The translations under genes and the position numbers were made by a program. A model generated the notes under the pieces. It searched no databases, was not told the DNA's origin, and saw nothing but the letters and a program-made list of their open reading frames with translations. This document shows positions 22,824 through 64,000 of a stretch of DNA of 64,000 nucleotides, in pieces; position 1 is the first letter of the stretch; every line of letters starts with the position of its first letter. The stretch is from the NCBI GenBank assembly GCA_008711295.1, contig VUYV01000053.1, forward strand, positions 4,465,162 through 4,529,161. Direction: 5' to 3'. The stretch comes from Anarhynchus alexandrinus (taxonomy: Eukaryota > Chordata > Aves > Charadriiformes > Charadriidae).

Positions 22824-25800
22824 CCTTAACAAGGTGAAGTGAAAGGAGTGGAAACCAATTAAACCAGACTCTCGCATACTTACCCTTGGCCCTCATCTTG
22901 GCTATTGGCAAACCCTTGGATCTCACCAACAAGTGGCCTGGTGCCACTGCCCATCTGAGGCTCTGGGAGCCCTTGTGGTAGATACACCTGCACAATGCAG
23001 CTATGACCTGCTCACAAGCTGCACTACCAGGTGTGGCCTCCTGGAGCTCTGGAGAAGAGGGACAATGGTGCATGGCAGTTTAAGAAACGTTCAGCACCTT
23101 GATATGGCAGTTCTCTGATCTGTGCCCTGGTGTGGGATGATGAGTTAGGTGATCTGGCGTGCAGGCTGTATTCCAGAAGTCTGTTGTGTGGGTATCGCTT
23201 ACACCAAATGCATTGTCATCAAGTAATCACAACCAGTTTCAAGTGTCCAGTTTTGCAGACCGGAGAGGATTCCTTTAACGCTAAGTGTCACTGATTTGAT
23301 TTTATTTTTTTTAAAGAAGCCATTAGAAGACACCATATCCAATCAGCACCCTGACAACTGTAGCAATCTGTTTATGCTTTGTGTTCTGTTACCTTTCTGA
23401 GCTTACCTCATCTTGGGAACCAGCTGCACAGAAAAAGGGCAAATAACCTATTTCAGACTTTTTCAGTTCTCTGAGCAATGTTGAATGAAACTGTAATTTG
23501 CTGTTTAGGTTTCTTACTGCTTATTAAATAAACTCTTCCAATAATTGTGACTCTGTTGGCAAAATAAGCCTGAATTTTCTTGATTATTCCTCATACTAGT
23601 TATGTTCACATTAAGTTCTGTCTTCATTATTTTTCAAATACTTTATTCTCTTTGATTTAAGGATTGATCTTGAAAATCCTGGTCTTTGCCATTGAAAACA
23701 GCAGCTGAATCAACGGTGATAGTCTTGCCAAAGATAATGACTCTTTTAAATCACTTCCCATTTACTAATATAGCTTACTGATTCTCTGGCTAAACAGTCA
23801 TAGTTTCCACAGATTTCACAATTCCACAGATTTTCTCAACATCATAAGGAATACTTTCAAGAGTTCATAATGTAGTTTAGAGTGTTGTTGTCTTACTCAA
23901 GGATGTCTAAACAATTTGCAAAGTTTACTGATAAAATTGCCATATTTTGGGCGTTTCCTGTGATGGGAACATTGCTCAAGAAGACTGACAGATGAAAGCT
24001 CCTGGCCTTTGAATTGGGTGTCACAGATGTTCCTTGTGGTGACTAGGCAAGAGCATTTCAGAAGTGAAATAACTGGGAGAGGAAAAGATATGATGGAAAA
24101 GAGACAGTCATTGATGAGGTGGGAGGAGAAAGCTGTAGCTGTTTGGGTACATCTACTGAATGCCTAGATTGAAGAGAGACCAGGCTGTAAACTGGCTGGA
24201 AAAGCAGAGAATTTATCTGACAAAGATAAAAATGAACTTTTCACTGTAAAAATTGTGGTGACTTATCTTTCTTGATTAATTAACCTTTTGTTGATTCTGG
24301 TTCATGCAGTTCCTCTGTTCCTGTTCCTTTCTTGTAGCGATTCAAAGCAAATCTGAATTTCTTAGGCTGAGACTCTCCTTTTAAAAAACATTTCTCATCC
24401 CTTACCCTGTTGTGTAGTGAGGTGTGTGTGCATTTAAATATTGCTGCTCAACAGTAATTCTGGTAATCCTCTGCTTGCTTACTGGCCCATCTAACTTCAT
24501 TTGCTAAATATTCTAAATACATGGTTATTGCTGGAACAGTTAAAATGCAAGTGAGAACAATTTTTATTTCCCCATTTTGCTCTTTAATTGACAAAAAAAA
24601 CCCAAACCAACCCTGCCAATAGCTGTGCTGTTTCCCTAGACTTTCTTGCAAGTCCTTCTGAGACCTTCAGGCTATGACTTTTGTGTATGAGGGTTAAACT
24701 ACAGTTCAGGCTTACTCAGAAGTTTACCATGTGCTGAATACATTGTCCTTTGCCACATTGAAAGCAGACTGAGAAGCAAATTGTGCAAAAAATGGCTAGA
24801 GAACATAGCAGAATAGGAACAACCAGATTCAGCTAGTGGTGTTCTTTGTTGCTGTCTTCTGCAAACCACCAGGCAGGCTCAACGTAATCTAAATGTACGT
24901 GCTTACTGTAGAGTTGAGACTTTCACTCTAATATTGCTCCTAGTTATCCTGCTAGCTTTATTGAAATCTCTCCCTCTGGTTCACTAGTGGTTTAAAATTG
25001 AACTGTCAGAACTGTCAATCGAACCTAAGCAATACTTTTATTCATTGATAAGCCATCCTGTGGCCCATACAGTCTTAATCAAGTGAATACTAATAGTGCC
25101 AGTGCTTTTTCCTATTTCCCACAAGGATGGAAAAGCTCTTCACAATTTACTGGGTGAAATGGCACGAGAGCTTAGTTACTGTACTACAAAAGGCTGTAGA
25201 CCATTGGCAGTGAAGTCTTACATGTGCTGCTGTCTCTAGTGCCTGCAAAGAACTCAATGTCTTGGAAATGTAAACTCACATAGTTTCACATGCTTGATAG
25301 TATGTTCAATTAGATTGGGGTCTGATTAATTCAGCATTATGGATGCAACCTTAACTACTTGGGCAGACCTAGATAATAATCCTGAAAGACTGAAAAGTTT
25401 TAATTTCTCCTCTTATGAGCCCTACAAAATAGGGAAGGATTCTGATGTGAAAGCCACAAATAGAGAACTGAGTGAGGAGAGGAAGAACTACTTACAGATG
25501 TAATTCTAACCTAGTGAGGCTATCCCAGGTCCCTCTATGGTCAGTGGAAAGAAGTGCTCTCAAGGCAGAGCATGGGTGCGTGTTACTTGTCCCTTAGTAA
25601 CTTGGTTTGAGTCATTCTTGTTCTTCTTCCGCTTTTCCCCAGGGGATGTTTTCCTTTCCATGCTGGGCCAGAGGAGGGGTGGATTTCACTCAGCTGTGCA
25701 AGCCCAACCGTTAACGGAGTTGTCTGTGATGTTAATTCAAATAGAAAAAAACCCAAAAACCTAAACCCAAACAATCCCAAAAGCACTTCCCTTGCACCCA

Positions 25801-25969
25801 CCCTCTCTCCCCCATGACCTGGGCCAGATATAGGATACGGCTGCTTCACAAAGCTGTGTAGTCACAGCCACCATTGGAGCAGCAGCCTTCAGGCAGTGGG
25901 GATGAGAAGTTGCAGGTGACAGGACAAGACATAAGTCCAGATATGCTTTCAAAGCATCCCCCACACTAA
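22824..25969. other. Intergenic, RPL23A retrocopy to DENND5A promoter
   Basis: No gene recognised. The stretch 22860-23110 is more GC-rich than its surroundings and open in two minus-strand frames, but its translation resembles nothing I know. A third copy of the CCGTTAACGG palindrome lies at 25708, and an A-rich/CCC low-complexity tract at 25745-25780. Confidence 0.6.
25708..25717 (+). promoter_or_regulatory. CCGTTAACGG palindrome, copy 2
   Basis: Exact second copy of the double MYB-type palindrome, 0.73 kb upstream of the DENND5A start codon and just outside its CpG island. Confidence 0.4.
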
Positions 25970-26237
25970 ACCGTGCTTTGAGCGAGTAGCCCCTGGCAAA
26001 GCCTCCTTGTCCCCCGCAGAGGGGGGCAGAACCTCTCCCTGGCTGAGGAGAGCCTCTGAGGGGAGCCCCTCAGCTACCGACCCCCCGAAGCTTAGGCCGG
26101 TGCTGTGACCGCGGGTCCCTCGCCCGGAGGGACAGAGCAGAGCCGCTGTCCTGCGGTGCTCTGACCGCATCCCCCTGATGGCTGTGCGCCCGCCTCAGCC
26201 TCGGCCTCCGCTCAGAGAGCGGGCAGCCACCCCCCTT

Positions 26238-26293
26238 CACCAACGGCCTCTGCGCGCGAGACCGCCCCCCCTCACCAACGGTCTCTGCGCGCG
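26238..26293 (+). repeat. 35-bp tandem duplication in DENND5A promoter
   Basis: CACCAACGG followed by YCTCTGCGCGCG occurs at 26238-26258 and 26273-26293. The copies differ at one base. Each carries a MYB-like AACGG and a CpG-rich GCGCGC. The duplication lies about 150 bp upstream of the start codon. Confidence 0.75.
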
Positions 26294-26331
26294 CACCACC
26301 CCCTCACACCCCGCCGGCTGGACCAGCAGCA

Positions 26332-26339
26332 TCACGTCA
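26332..26339 (-). promoter_or_regulatory. ATF/CREB-type site TGACGTGA
   Basis: TGACGTGA on the minus strand differs from the CRE palindrome by one base and resembles ATF6/XBP1/CREB3-type sites. It is 98 bp upstream of the DENND5A ATG. Confidence 0.4.
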
Positions 26340-26387
26340 TCCCCCGGGCTCAGAGCGCAGGCGCAGCATTGCGGTTCCTCGGCCCGG

Positions 26388-26388
26388 N
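26388..26388. other. Unresolved base (N)
   Basis: Single N in the very GC-rich DENND5A promoter, 49 bp upstream of the ATG. It does not affect the coding call. Confidence 1.

Positions 26389-64000
<37,612 letters not shown>

Noticed and set aside
22860..23118. Overlapping open frames beside the RPL23A retrocopy, with an ATGAGGGCCAAGG|gtaag start-and-donor look on the minus strand
   Set aside because: The translation matches no family I know and the 'donor' has no assignable partner exon. It may be further retrocopy flank, but this is unsupported.

Overview
The window is vertebrate nuclear DNA and most likely avian. It carries two intron-rich genes with clear tetrapod orthologues, GT-AG introns, CpG-island promoters, and several CR1 LINE copies whose 3' ends carry the ATTCTATG-type microsatellite typical of birds. 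Crocodilians and turtles also carry CR1, so 'bird' is an inference. The species is not identified. Nothing prokaryotic, no CRISPR array and no plausible tRNA or rRNA gene was seen.

Layout: (1) 1-8.8 kb is intergenic, with AT-rich simple repeats near 4.5-4.8 kb and a possible enhancer near 5.7 kb. (2) A CpG island at about 8.83-9.78 kb drives TMEM41B on the plus strand. Its seven coding exons (9432-18341) join in one frame to a 278-residue protein, and a long AT-rich 3' UTR follows, with candidate poly(A) signals at 20273 and 21004. Intron 3 has the hallmarks of a U12-type (minor spliceosome) intron. (3) The roughly 5.4 kb between the genes holds a decayed, intronless RPL23A copy on the minus strand (about 22490-22823). 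(4) A second CpG island at about 25.97-26.83 kb drives DENND5A, also plus strand. Five coding exons (26437-26545, 46647-46718, 47308-47417, 48102-48762, 56375-56562) encode the first 380 residues: the uDENN module and most of cDENN. Intron 1 is 20.1 kb. The gene runs off the right edge inside intron 5. (5) CR1 copies lie in introns 1, 4 and 5 of DENND5A.

The head-to-tail TMEM41B-DENND5A order matches the arrangement on human chromosome 11p15, which supports orthology. TMEM41B is an ER lipid scramblase needed for autophagosome and lipoprotein biogenesis. DENND5A is a Golgi/endosomal Rab GEF. Both act in membrane traffic, but the sequence gives no evidence of a shared pathway. Both promoter regions do carry the rare 10-bp palindrome CCGTTAACGG, a double MYB-type site.

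No wholly new system is evident. The observations most worth checking are the U12 intron, a 98-bp spacerless palindrome in TMEM41B intron 1, the shared CCGTTAACGG element, the RPL23A retrocopy (unusual in birds), and DENND5A exon 5 being flanked by both direct and inverted CR1 copies.
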